Assembly: GCA_012729455.1 (NCBI GenBank)
Contig: JAAYDC010000030.1
Coordinates: 1 to 49,035 of the forward strand
DNA: 49,035 nt
Reading direction: 5' to 3'
Source: Chloroflexota bacterium
Lineage (GTDB): Bacteria; Chloroflexota; Anaerolineae; UBA1429
The notes below the pieces were generated by a model. It saw nothing but the letters and a program-made list of their open reading frames with translations. It was not told the DNA's origin and did no database searches. Shown here piece by piece: positions 22,282 to 30,458 of the stretch. A program made the translations under genes and the position numbers. Numbering within the stretch: position 1 is the first letter of the stretch; each line of letters opens with the position of its first letter.

Positions 22282-23697
22282 ATGCGCATGCCAGTAGGTT
22301 GCATCGGGGGTGCAAGGGTGTATCCGATTCTCAAGTATCGTGTGTTGTGGACCTGGGATTACTGCATGGGCTGGGATCACACGGTATTCGCGCGCGGGCG
22401 CGGCGCCTTTGGCCCCAATCAGCGGCGCGCAGCTTTCCTGAGCGACTATCTGCGCATGGTGGATTTCTGTGCCAAGCAGAACATCAACGGCATCGTCATC
22501 TGGGGGGCGTTGCGTGCCCATAACGGCGGTGAAGAACAGCTGCGCGAGCTGGCGAATTATGGCAACGAGCGCGGCGTCAGGATTCTGCCAGGGGTCGGCA
22601 TCTTTGGCTATGGCGGCATCTACTATGACCCGCGCGCCGACTATGACAGCGTGGTGGATACCCCGCTGACGCCTCACCCCTATTCGCTGACCTCCTGGCT
22701 GACCGATCACCCCGAGCTGGCAGCCATCGGACCGGACGGCAAGCCGTACCGCACCGGGCCTTACTCGAGCCTGGCTTGCCCCAGCAAGCCCGAAAACCTG
22801 GCCTGGTTCCGCGAGGCCCTCGCCTGGCTTTACAGCGAGTTCCCCATCGGCGGGGTGCAGGTGGAGGTGGGTGACTATAGCATCTGCCACTGTGATGATT
22901 GTCGAGTGCGACGCGCCTATAATCTGGATGCCATGTTTGCTGTTGAGGATATGCGCCTGGCTTATGGCGAGGCGGTGAGTGTGGCACAGGGCATCCGCCC
23001 CGATACCTGGGTGATCTGCGAGACCTATTCGAGCCCCGGAATCGCCATGCACGCCGAGGAGCCCGGCTTTAACAAGGTCATGAGCCTGCGCCAAAAAGAG
23101 CTCCTGAGCACTCTGCCGGAGGGCACCATCCTGCAGTGGGTGGCGGATCGCGCGGTGGGACCCAATGCCGACCATCGTTGGCCTTCCAACACCTATTTGC
23201 CGGTGCGCGAGAACATTGCGCGTATCCACGCCGGCTCGCAATGGTCGGGCGGCGGGTGCGACGAGTGGGCGGTCGAGACTATTTCCGACCTGGTGGAGCG
23301 TTCCGCGGCAGGTAACATGCACGGCGTGAGTATCTTTGGCGAGGAATCGCCCGTCGCACCCCCCAACGAGGCCAACTACCTGGCCTTTGGGCAGCTGGCG
23401 GGGCGCGACTGGACCGAACGGCAGCCGGTGAGCATGAGCCAGTTTTACACCCAAGTGCTGGATCCGCTCTATGGCGGGGCGGATATGGCGGCTGCCTGGC
23501 GCAACCTGTACACCTCCGCGCGCGAGCTGCGTGCGCGTCGGAGCGCCAACGCGGCGGCCAAACTGGTGCGCCTGGCGGATCAGGTGCACAGCACATCCGC
23601 AAAACTCTCGGGTGAGACCTGCCGGCGCTGGAGCTGGCTGGAAGACTGGATCTGGAAGGCTGAGTGGCTGTGCCGCACGCAACCAAGGAGGGCCTGA
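22282..23697 (+). CDS. Putative TIM-barrel glycoside hydrolase, unassigned family
   Basis: A 471-residue soluble protein with the look of a retaining-barrel hydrolase, but I cannot place it in a named family. Order: YRVLWTWDYCMGWD strand near residue 20, INGIVIWGALRAH near 75, GVRILPGVGIFGYGG near 105, and GVQVEVGDYSICHCDDCR near 195-212, where an acidic strand end and a CxCxxC cluster resemble the GH20/GH67-like barrels that carry a metal or cystine loop there. A later HGVSIFGEESP strand could give a second acid. No signal peptide. The start is uncertain: ATG 22282 has AGGGAGG 5 nt before it, GTG 22318 fits the overlapping promoter. A sulfatase wreck follows directly. Confidence 0.6.
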   Translation: MRMPVGCIGGARVYPILKYRVLWTWDYCMGWDHTVFARGRGAFGPNQRRAAFLSDYLRMVDFCAKQNINGIVIWGALRAHNGGEEQLRELANYGNERGVRILPGVGIFGYGGIYYDPRADYDSVVDTPLTPHPYSLTSWLTDHPELAAIGPDGKPYRTGPYSSLACPSKPENLAWFREALAWLYSEFPIGGVQVEVGDYSICHCDDCRVRRAYNLDAMFAVEDMRLAYGEAVSVAQGIRPDTWVICETYSSPGIAMHAEEPGFNKVMSLRQKELLSTLPEGTILQWVADRAVGPNADHRWPSNTYLPVRENIARIHAGSQWSGGGCDEWAVETISDLVERSAAGNMHGVSIFGEESPVAPPNEANYLAFGQLAGRDWTERQPVSMSQFYTQVLDPLYGGADMAAAWRNLYTSARELRARRSANAAAKLVRLADQVHSTSAKLSGETCRRWSWLEDWIWKAEWLCRTQPRRA

Positions 23698-23909
23698 TCC
23701 CGCCGAATATCATCTCGATCCTGGCCGACGATATGGGCTATGGCGACTTTTCCGCCATCAACGGCGGGCTTTCGCACACCCCTGTGCTGGATGGCCTTAT
23801 GCGCGAGGCTTTGCAGTACGTGCTGGAAAATGACGCGCGCCTGCCGCTCGCTGAATGCAACGATTATCGCCGGCGCTGGCTGGACAAGTCCTCGGACGAC
23901 CAGCCCTAA
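23697..23909 (+). pseudogene. Sulfatase gene remnant: N-terminus fused to a C-terminal tail by deletion
   Basis: The frame begins with PPNIISILADDMGYGDFSA, followed by TPVLDGLM: the canonical sulfatase N-terminus with two metal-binding Asp residues. After only about 35 residues the match stops and a 32-residue tail (from LQYVLENDARLP) leads to the stop. The catalytic Cys/Ser-x-P-x-R motif and the rest of the ~450-residue enzyme are missing, so the protein cannot work. AAGGAGGG lies at 23685-23692 and an ATC stands where an ATG overlapping the upstream TGA (TGATG) would be expected, so the start codon also seems lost. The frame stays open across the join, as after an in-frame internal deletion. 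Confidence 0.75.
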
Positions 23910-23920
23910 GCGTCCCCCAC

Positions 23921-23949
23921 CTGACAACTCCCCCGAATTCGGCTATCAT
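23921..23949 (+). promoter_or_regulatory. Promoter of the 2-hydroxyacid dehydrogenase gene
   Basis: CTGACA (23921-23926), 17-bp spacer, TATCAT (23944-23949), about 30 nt before the ATG at 23980. Confidence 0.65.
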
Positions 23950-23979
23950 TACCCCGTCCACCAACTGCGGAGGTGCGCC

Positions 23980-24996
23980 ATGCGCGATGTGATCCTGCTC
24001 GACCCGGCCTTTCGTCAGCTCGAGGTCATCTTTAACCCCGAGGACCTGGCGCGCGTGCAGGCAAGCGGCGAGGTGCTGTGGGCACGCAACGACCCATTCC
24101 CCGAGGCCGACTATGACACCCTGCGCGAGCGCGTCACGTTGATCATCACCGGTTCGTGGCGCCACGGCGATGTGCGCGCCTGGCCCAAACTCAGGGCGAT
24201 CCTCGAGGTCGGCGGCGGATTCCCCTCGCCTGCCGATCTCGACTATGCCGAATGCTTCCGGCGTGGCATCCGCGTGCTCTCGTGCGCACCGGCCTTTGGC
24301 CCGGCGGTGGCCGAGATGGCCCTCGGGCTGGCGCTGGCTGGTGCGCGCCAGATCGCCTTTACCGACCGCGCCTTTCGCACCGGTGAACCCAACTGGAGCC
24401 ACACTTCCTTTAGCACCGCCATCGGCGAGCCCTTTACCCTCTACGGCAAGACGATCGGCCTGATCGGCATGGGAGGGCTGGCTCACAGCCTGCTGCCCCT
24501 GCTGGCGCCCTTTAAGCCGGAACTGATCGCCTACGACCCGTGGCTGACGGATACCTATATCGCCGCACAGGGCGCCCAGAGCGTTGCGCTCAACGACCTG
24601 ATGGCGCATGCCAGAGTGATCTTTGTGCTGGCGGTGCCGTCGAGCTCCAACCAGGCTTTGCTGGATCGCCGCCGCCTGGAATCTATTCGCCCCGATGCCC
24701 TGCTGGTGCTGGTGAGCCGCTCGCACGTGGTCGATTTCGATGCCCTCACCGACCTGGCGCTGGCCGGCCGGCTGCGCGCCGCGGTGGACGTCTTCCCGCA
24801 GGAGCCGCTCCCGCGCGACCATCCCATCCGCCGTGCCGAGGGGGTGGTGCTGAGCTCGCACCGCGCCGGCGCGCAGGGCGAGGCGCTGCACAGTGTCGGA
24901 CGGCTGGTGGCGGAGGATATCGAGGCGCTCACCGCCGGGCTCGTGCCGCGTTCGATGCAGCACGCCCAGCCCGAATACATCCGCCTGCGCGGATAG
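23980..24996 (+). CDS. D-isomer-specific 2-hydroxyacid dehydrogenase
   Basis: NAD-dependent reduction of a 2-keto acid or the reverse, 338 residues. The nucleotide-binding domain starts near residue 160 with KTIGLIGMGGLAHS, a slightly altered GxGxxG. The catalytic Arg is in LVLVSRSHVVD near 245 (SR in place of the usual GRG), and DVFPQEPLP near 270 holds the Asp/Glu pair; the His lies in SSHRAGAQ near 292. All three catalytic residues are thus present, with local changes that suggest a subfamily different from classic phosphoglycerate dehydrogenase. GGAGGT stands 5-8 nt before the ATG. Single gene with its own promoter; the substrate is unknown. Confidence 0.88.
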   Translation: MRDVILLDPAFRQLEVIFNPEDLARVQASGEVLWARNDPFPEADYDTLRERVTLIITGSWRHGDVRAWPKLRAILEVGGGFPSPADLDYAECFRRGIRVLSCAPAFGPAVAEMALGLALAGARQIAFTDRAFRTGEPNWSHTSFSTAIGEPFTLYGKTIGLIGMGGLAHSLLPLLAPFKPELIAYDPWLTDTYIAAQGAQSVALNDLMAHARVIFVLAVPSSSNQALLDRRRLESIRPDALLVLVSRSHVVDFDALTDLALAGRLRAAVDVFPQEPLPRDHPIRRAEGVVLSSHRAGAQGEALHSVGRLVAEDIEALTAGLVPRSMQHAQPEYIRLRG

Positions 24997-25015
24997 CCCT
25001 TACGCACGCGGCGAT

Positions 25016-25044
25016 TTGCCCGTGGCGGTGCGGCGTCGTACACT
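25016..25044 (+). promoter_or_regulatory. Promoter of the CofE-like gene
   Basis: TTGCCC (25016-25021), 17-bp spacer, TACACT (25039-25044). TACACT is also the -10 of the promoter at 3818-3823. Confidence 0.7.
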
Positions 25045-25077
25045 GCAACAAGTCTATCCAATCCGGAGATATAACCC

Positions 25078-26268
25078 ATGGAACGCTATACCGGCACCAC
25101 TGCGCGCGGCATCCGCACTCCTATCATCCGACAGGGAGATGACCTGGTGCGCATCGCTGCTGACAGCATCATGCAGGCCGCCGCCGCCGAGGGCTGGCAG
25201 CTGCACGACCGCGACGTGGTGGCCGTTACCGAGGCTGTGGTAGGGCGCTCTCAGGGCAACTATGCCACGCTCGACCAGATTGCTGCCGATATCTCGGCGC
25301 GCTTCCCGCAGGGCGAGGTGGGGGTGCTTTTCCCGATCCTCAGCCGCAACCGCTTTGCCATGCTGCTGCGCGGGATCGCCCGCGGCGTCAAGCGCGTGGT
25401 GCTGCAGCTCTCTTACCCGGCCGACGAGGTCGGCAACGCCCTCGTCAGCCAGGATAAACTCGAGGATTCGCCCGTCGACCCGTGGCGCGATGTACTCACT
25501 GAGGCGCGCTACCGAGAGCTGTTCGGCGTCAATCCGCACCCTTTTACCGGCGTCGATTACGTGGCCCATTACCGCGAGCTGATCGAGGCCGAGGGCGCAC
25601 ACGCCGAGATCATCCTCGCCAACAACCCGCGCCAGATCCTGCGGCACACCCCGTATGTGCTGTACTGCGATATTCACACCCGCCGCCGCACGCAGCGCAT
25701 CCTGGCCGAGGCCGGCGCCGTGACCCTTTACGGCCTGGCGGATATCCTCTGCGCGCCGATCAAAGGCTCCGGCTATAACGAACGCTACGGCCTGCTGGGC
25801 TCTAACAAGGCTGATGACGAACGCGTCAAGCTCTTCCCGCGCGATTGCCAGCCGCTGGTTGAGGCGCTGCAGGCCGAGTTGCGCGAGCGCACCGGCGCGC
25901 ACGTCGAGGTGATGATCTATGGCGACGGCGCCTTCCGCGACCCGGTGGCGATGATCTGGGAGTTGGCCGATCCGGTGGTCTCTCCGGCTTACACCGCCGG
26001 CCTGGAAGGCGTGCCCAACGAGGTCAAGTTAAAATACCTGGCGGATAATGACTTTAAGCATCTCGACGGCCAGGAACTGGTGGACGCCATCCGCGCCTAC
26101 ATTGCCAGCAAACCCGCCAATCTGGTGGGGGTAATGGCCGCCGAGGGCACCACTCCGCGGCGCCTGACAGACCTGTTGGGGTCGCTGGCTGACCTGACCT
26201 CCGGGTCGGGCGACAAGGGCACGCCGGTGGTGGTGATCCAGGGTTATTTCAGCAACCTTGCGGATTAG
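25078..26268 (+). CDS. CofE-like ligase (F420-0:gamma-glutamyl ligase superfamily)
   Basis: CofE adds glutamates to coenzyme F420 with GTP. This 396-residue protein is a long bacterial relative: about 150 residues longer than archaeal CofE and typical of a Bacillota/Chloroflexota group whose role is unproven. Visible parts are GIRTPIIRQGDDL near residue 10, DVVAVTEAVVGRSQGN near 44, ILSRNRFAMLLRGIARG near 85, and DGAFRDPVAMIWELADP near 282. No other F420 gene (cofC, cofD, fbiB) is in the window, and its neighbours are catabolic enzymes, so a different acid or amino-acid acceptor is possible. It is monocistronic, with a GGAG ribosome site 10 nt before the ATG. Confidence 0.82.
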   Translation: MERYTGTTARGIRTPIIRQGDDLVRIAADSIMQAAAAEGWQLHDRDVVAVTEAVVGRSQGNYATLDQIAADISARFPQGEVGVLFPILSRNRFAMLLRGIARGVKRVVLQLSYPADEVGNALVSQDKLEDSPVDPWRDVLTEARYRELFGVNPHPFTGVDYVAHYRELIEAEGAHAEIILANNPRQILRHTPYVLYCDIHTRRRTQRILAEAGAVTLYGLADILCAPIKGSGYNERYGLLGSNKADDERVKLFPRDCQPLVEALQAELRERTGAHVEVMIYGDGAFRDPVAMIWELADPVVSPAYTAGLEGVPNEVKLKYLADNDFKHLDGQELVDAIRAYIASKPANLVGVMAAEGTTPRRLTDLLGSLADLTSGSGDKGTPVVVIQGYFSNLAD

Positions 26269-26324
26269 CTGCCCAAGCTGAGCGTACGCGCTGCACGGCG
26301 CAGGTGCGTCGCGCTTCAAGGGGA

Positions 26325-26360
26325 TAAAAAACGGCCAGGCGGATCACTCCGCCTGGCCGT
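26325..26360 (-). terminator. Strong terminator of the pilus operon
   Basis: A 13-bp perfect stem, ACGGCCAGGCGGA (26331-26343) and TCCGCCTGGCCGT (26348-26360), loop TCAC; on the minus strand it is followed by six T. It ends transcription 19 nt after the last gene of the pilus operon. Confidence 0.9.
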
Positions 26361-26378
26361 CCTGGTTGGCGCGTACGC

Positions 26379-27611
26379 TTATTCAGCGAACGTAAATGGG
26401 CAAGCGGTCGCCTGCACAAAGTTGGTGTTGTTGTTGGCGTTATCCAGCGCGTTCTTTAACGCTTCCTGGTAGGCCTTTAACTCGGGGGTATCGGCGGTGG
26501 CGACACCGTGCAGACCGAGCTCAGCATTGGCTTCCGCCATCACGGCATCCACCGTGGCATAGCCCAGGCTGTTGGCCGAGGTCACGCCGGGGGCATAGAT
26601 CAGCGCCCCGCCATTCACCTTGTCGTTGAACACGTTCAGCTCCATGGCGGCCAGTTGAGCCGAGAGCATGTAAGCCATGTTGACGGCATTGGAATCCTTC
26701 AACCAGGCTTTCAGCTGGTTAAAGGAGGTCGGATCAAAGGCACTGCCGTCGGCATTGCGCAGGTTGAGCGCGCGCAGCATCGCCAGGTCGTCTGCACCCA
26801 CCAGCTTGGCGCCGTTTTTGTTGGTCCAGAAACCCTTGGTGAGCCCGCCGCCCGCGCCGAGGCACAGGTTGCCGAACTCGACCGTCTTGTTGTCGCCGGC
26901 CGCAACCGTCACATAGACGGGGTTGGGGGTGGTGGCGCGCCAGTTGGTCTCGATGGGCATGAATTCCGTCACGGTATAGTCATCCGGGGCGACCTGGATG
27001 CTCACCGGGGTGTAACGGATATAGTCGATCCCATCCTGGATCTGCACCTTCCAGTCAATGATCGGCATGTTGTCGTCGTTGATGCCGTTGGCGTTGGCAT
27101 CGTAGAACTTGATTACGTTCAATGTCGCGGGCTGCGTGCCGGCAATGACTTTAAAGTTGTCGGTCTTGGTGGAACTGGGGTGGAAATCTGCCACCTTGCT
27201 GACCCACACCTTGTACTCGCCGCCGGCGTTGGGCGTCAGGTCGTAGCCGGTGGTGCCGTCCGAGGCTTTGATCAGGATCGACCACAGTTGGTAGCACTGA
27301 ACGAACTCACCGCCGACTACCGTGACGGGGGTTTCGTTAGCGCTTGCGATGCTGGTGCCCAGCAAGGTGCCATCCGGAGCCGTCACCTTGACATAGTAGA
27401 CGCCATCTTCCAGTCCCGAGCCGCTCGGCACCCTGGGGCCGCCATCCAGATAGACGGCTTCACGCGATTCAAACAGGTTGATGTTGACGCCGGTGCAGCC
27501 GGCATTCGTGGTAAAGGTGGCGCCGGTAGCGGCAGCAGCCGCGGGCAGCACCAGGGCGAGTAGGACGGTGACACTCAACAATAACGATAGACCCAGTCTG
27601 CGTAGCTTCAT
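26379..27611 (-). CDS. Secreted SdrD-B-like repeat protein of the pilus locus
   Basis: A 410-residue exported protein: a signal peptide to about residue 27 (LPAAAAA end), a beta-rich domain to about 165, an SdrD/CnaB-like segment with the calcium-type loop DANANGINDD near 180, then GGLTKGFWTNKNG near 265 and a helical C-terminal part of ~130 residues rich in Asn/Ala. It has no LPxTG signal and no membrane anchor, so it is released or held by other means. It follows sortase 1 by 184 nt and shares the operon terminator. Role unknown; a co-secreted adhesin or pilus-associated subunit is my inference. Confidence 0.75.
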   Translation of the reverse strand: MKLRRLGLSLLLSVTVLLALVLPAAAAATGATFTTNAGCTGVNINLFESREAVYLDGGPRVPSGSGLEDGVYYVKVTAPDGTLLGTSIASANETPVTVVGGEFVQCYQLWSILIKASDGTTGYDLTPNAGGEYKVWVSKVADFHPSSTKTDNFKVIAGTQPATLNVIKFYDANANGINDDNMPIIDWKVQIQDGIDYIRYTPVSIQVAPDDYTVTEFMPIETNWRATTPNPVYVTVAAGDNKTVEFGNLCLGAGGGLTKGFWTNKNGAKLVGADDLAMLRALNLRNADGSAFDPTSFNQLKAWLKDSNAVNMAYMLSAQLAAMELNVFNDKVNGGALIYAPGVTSANSLGYATVDAVMAEANAELGLHGVATADTPELKAYQEALKNALDNANNNTNFVQATACPFTFAE

Positions 27612-27795
27612 CTAGCCCCTTTCTTTTTTCGATACACAACACAATAATATATGGACGGCTCAGCACGAGGGGGAACGCCCGGATGTGGCGCTGCAGCAAG
27701 CTGCTTTTCGGCTGATCTGCGGAAAGTTTATCATTTCAATAAGGAGCTTTGATGCGCCGTTTGGCGTACTGGGATACGCCATTTAGCGCGCGGGG

Positions 27796-28509
27796 TCAGG
27801 GCAGGGGGATGCGTTCGCCAGTCACCAGCAGCCTGAGCTGCAGGGAGCCGCGCCAGGTGCATGTCAGGAGGGAGCACAGGTCGCGGCCGGGTTGTATCGT
27901 CAATGCCTCGGCCTGGTCGGGGGCGATCTCGCGTACATTAATCACGCGGTAGGCAATGCGCTCCCGGATCGTCGCCAGGTAGATCACGTCACCCACGGTT
28001 GCATAACGCAGGTTGTTGAACAGCACCGCACCGGCGTGGCCGGTGTGTCCGGCGATCACGCAATGCGTGCTATCGCCGCCGAGGGGGAAGGAAGTTCCCT
28101 CGACGAGCGCCGCGCCGCGCCGCAGGTTGGCGATCGTGGCACCGTAATAGACCGGCTGTGCCAGCCCAACTGCCGGCAGTTCGACCGTGGCGATCGCCTC
28201 GCCCTGCAAGCCGGCTTTCAGCAGCTCCAGGGCACTGGAGTCGGCCGGCGTCCTGGGGTTGACTCCTGACTCATCGGCGGGGTTAACAGGCGCCTGAACG
28301 CGCGCCAGCATTACGGTGTTGATGCGCTCCAACTCGTTCAGATCCGCCAGGTCGCGCTGCTCGAGCTGGAATCTGGCCTGCAGCTCGCTCACCACTGCCG
28401 ATTGGGCGCGCTGATTGAGCACCTGGGCGACCTGCGGATAAAGCACCAGCAGCCATCCCAGCATAAAGATCACAGTGGGGAGCACCTTACTCCGCCAACG
28501 CTGGTTCAT
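27796..28509 (-). CDS. Class C sortase 1
   Basis: A 237-residue sortase. Membrane helix at about residues 9-28; catalytic His in VIAGHTGH near 148, Cys in LLTCTW near 212 and Arg near 224 in the following strand. It is the shortest of the three and lacks the C-terminal membrane helix that the two others have, and its strand before Cys reads SLLTC where TLVTC is usual. This may be a housekeeping-like sortase that fixes finished pili to the wall (inference). ATG at 28509 overlaps the stop of sortase 2 by 4 bp. Confidence 0.88.
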   Translation of the reverse strand: MNQRWRSKVLPTVIFMLGWLLVLYPQVAQVLNQRAQSAVVSELQARFQLEQRDLADLNELERINTVMLARVQAPVNPADESGVNPRTPADSSALELLKAGLQGEAIATVELPAVGLAQPVYYGATIANLRRGAALVEGTSFPLGGDSTHCVIAGHTGHAGAVLFNNLRYATVGDVIYLATIRERIAYRVINVREIAPDQAEALTIQPGRDLCSLLTCTWRGSLQLRLLVTGERIPLP

Positions 28510-29429
28510 GTGCGCGCCTCGATCCGCCCGCGCCGGCGGCGATAGAACAGCCATCCCAGCACGAGCAGCAGCCCCCCCACGCCCACGGCGATGAAATACT
28601 CGCGGAATTTCTGCCAGAACGTGATGCGGTTGGTCGGCTCAAGTTCGATCTCGCGCGAGGGCGCTGGCAGTGCGGATTGATCCGGCTGGTTGAGCGGCAC
28701 GTCGCTTTCCTCCGGATGATACGCCACGCGGTGCCCGCGTACAATCAGGCGGTTGGTGTTGATCATGTACGGGTCGCAGGTCACCAGCGTCACATAATCC
28801 ATGCCGGGCACAATCTCGAGGTCGCTGATATCCGTCGGGACAATGATCTTGATCTGGTCGATCTCGTAGGCCAGCACCTCGTCCAGAATGTGAATTAAAA
28901 ACACATCGCCGACTACCACCTTGTCGAGGTCGCGCAGGAGCCGCGCACTGGGCAGCCCGCGATGGCCGGTCAGCACGGCGTGCGTCGAGGGCCCGCCGAT
29001 CGGCAGGGTCGAGAGCTCGATGTGCCCGATCCCGTGCTGCAGCACCTCGTCGCTGGTGCCGTGATAGATCGGGTAGTCGATCTCGAGCACCGGCACCTCC
29101 AGGTGGCCGATCGCCGCGCCCACGTTGAGCACATCGGCGTAATAGGCGCCCTCCACCACCGGCTTTTGGGCCTCCTCGAGCGTGCCGAGGAGGTCGTGCC
29201 CGGATTCGATCAGCAGCGCGTTATAGGCGCGTGCCAGGTCGCGCGCCTCGGCGATCTCGGCGGCGGATGCCTTTTGCAGCTCGAGCTCGTAAGCGTTGAT
29301 CACCAAAGACTGGCTGCGGCGGTTGACGGCATCTGCGACCAGCGGGTAGCTAAAGACCGCCGCCCCCACCAGAAAAATGAGCACATAAAGCCAGAGCCGG
29401 TCGCGCCGCTGCGATGCTTTACCGGCCAT
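28506..29429 (-). CDS. Class C sortase 2
   Basis: A 307-residue pilus-polymerising sortase with membrane helices at about residues 10-30 and 275-298. His lies in LTGHRGLP near 159, Cys in TLVTCDPY near 221 and Arg in NRLIVRGHR near 230. It lacks the DP(W/F) lid motif before the catalytic domain that sortase 3 has. ATG 29429 lies inside the end of the sortase 3 gene (11-bp overlap) and is preceded by AAGGTG. Same operon as the pilins; it should act on pilin subunits by linking their sorting signals to a pilin-motif Lys. Confidence 0.93.
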   Translation of the reverse strand: MAGKASQRRDRLWLYVLIFLVGAAVFSYPLVADAVNRRSQSLVINAYELELQKASAAEIAEARDLARAYNALLIESGHDLLGTLEEAQKPVVEGAYYADVLNVGAAIGHLEVPVLEIDYPIYHGTSDEVLQHGIGHIELSTLPIGGPSTHAVLTGHRGLPSARLLRDLDKVVVGDVFLIHILDEVLAYEIDQIKIIVPTDISDLEIVPGMDYVTLVTCDPYMINTNRLIVRGHRVAYHPEESDVPLNQPDQSALPAPSREIELEPTNRITFWQKFREYFIAVGVGGLLLVLGWLFYRRRRGRIEART

Positions 29430-30381
29430 CGCGCACCTTTTTGCGTTTGCGGCGCGTTCCAAATGCCACCAGCAGCATCAGCAATACCAGTACCGCCAGC
29501 GCCAGCCAGTATTCGCGGTATTTCTCCCACACAGACAGGGTCGTCTCCGGCCGGGTGCCGGCGGGGGGAGGCAGCGGGGTGGGCAGCCCGGAGGCCGGAG
29601 CACTGGCCTGCGTAGGACTGGCCTGCGCAGTACTGTCCTCATCCAGCTCGCCCTGGTAGGCCACGCGGTGTCCGCGCACCAGGATTCGATGCGAGTTGAT
29701 CATATACGGGTCGCAGGTGATCAGCGTGACATAATCCTGAGCGGGGATGATGACCAGCGACTCGATCTCGTACGGCAGCACCCTCAGGATCTGGTCGACC
29801 TGATACGCCAGGGTGCCCGCGGCACTGCGAAGGTAAAACAGGTCGCCGATCTGCAGCTCGCCCAGATCGCGAAACAGGCGCGAGTTGGGCAGGCCGCGGT
29901 GGCCGGTGAGGATGGCGTGCGTGCTGTAGCCGCCCACCGGCATCGAGCTGCCCTCGATGTGGCCAATGCCTTCCTGCAGCACGAGGTCGCTCGAGCCGTG
30001 GTAAATCGGCAGGTCGACGTCGATTTTGGGGATAATGACGCGCCCCATGATGTCGCTGATCGAGAGCACCTGGGCATAGGCCACCCCGCCGGAGGGAAGC
30101 GGGGTTTCGCTGAAGGGGTCGCGGATCAAACTGGTGCGGTCAGAAAGGTGTGCGTTATAGTTCTGCGCCAGGATCACCTGGCGTTCGAGCTCTTCGTGAG
30201 AGAGCTTGGCCAACTCAGCCTCGAACTCGTTCACCACATAGGATTGCGCGCGCGCGTTCAACCAAGACGATACCAGCGGATAGCACAACACCGCCAGCCC
30301 GACCAAAAAGACGAGCACAAGCGGCCAAAGCGGGGTGCCCTTTTTTGCGCGGGCGGGTGTGGTTGTGCTGGGTGACATCAT
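29419..30381 (-). CDS. Class C sortase 3
   Basis: A 320-residue pilin polymerase. Membrane helices at about residues 19-40 and 288-308, a Pro/Thr-rich linker near 250-280, the lid motif DPF near residue 88, His in LTGHRGLP near 164, Cys in TLITCDPY near 226 and Arg in HRILVRGHR near 235. The DPF lid is typical of class C sortases and blocks the active site until substrate arrives. First of the three sortase genes, 77 nt behind the backbone pilin, separated from it by a hairpin at 30400-30432. Confidence 0.94.
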   Translation of the reverse strand: MMSPSTTTPARAKKGTPLWPLVLVFLVGLAVLCYPLVSSWLNARAQSYVVNEFEAELAKLSHEELERQVILAQNYNAHLSDRTSLIRDPFSETPLPSGGVAYAQVLSISDIMGRVIIPKIDVDLPIYHGSSDLVLQEGIGHIEGSSMPVGGYSTHAILTGHRGLPNSRLFRDLGELQIGDLFYLRSAAGTLAYQVDQILRVLPYEIESLVIIPAQDYVTLITCDPYMINSHRILVRGHRVAYQGELDEDSTAQASPTQASAPASGLPTPLPPPAGTRPETTLSVWEKYREYWLALAVLVLLMLLVAFGTRRKRKKVRDGR

Positions 30382-30399
30382 CGGCTTCGAGGGGAACTG

Positions 30400-30432
30400 A
30401 CGGCAGGCAAGCCTAAAGCGCTTGCCTGCCGT
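30400..30432 (-). terminator. Intercistronic hairpin between pilin and sortase genes
   Basis: A 13-bp perfect stem, ACGGCAGGCAAGC (30400-30412) and GCTTGCCTGCCGT (30420-30432), 7-nt loop. It has no T run on the minus strand, so it would act as a partial terminator or a 3' stabiliser of the pilin part of the message and keep sortase levels below pilin levels. Confidence 0.7.
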
Positions 30433-30458
30433 ATCCGTTCAGAAGCAGCAGGATGTAC

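Noticed and set aside
27762-27781. Hairpin TGGCGTA/TACGCCA after the sortase 1 gene
   Set aside because: A short stem with no T run; too weak to call a terminator.
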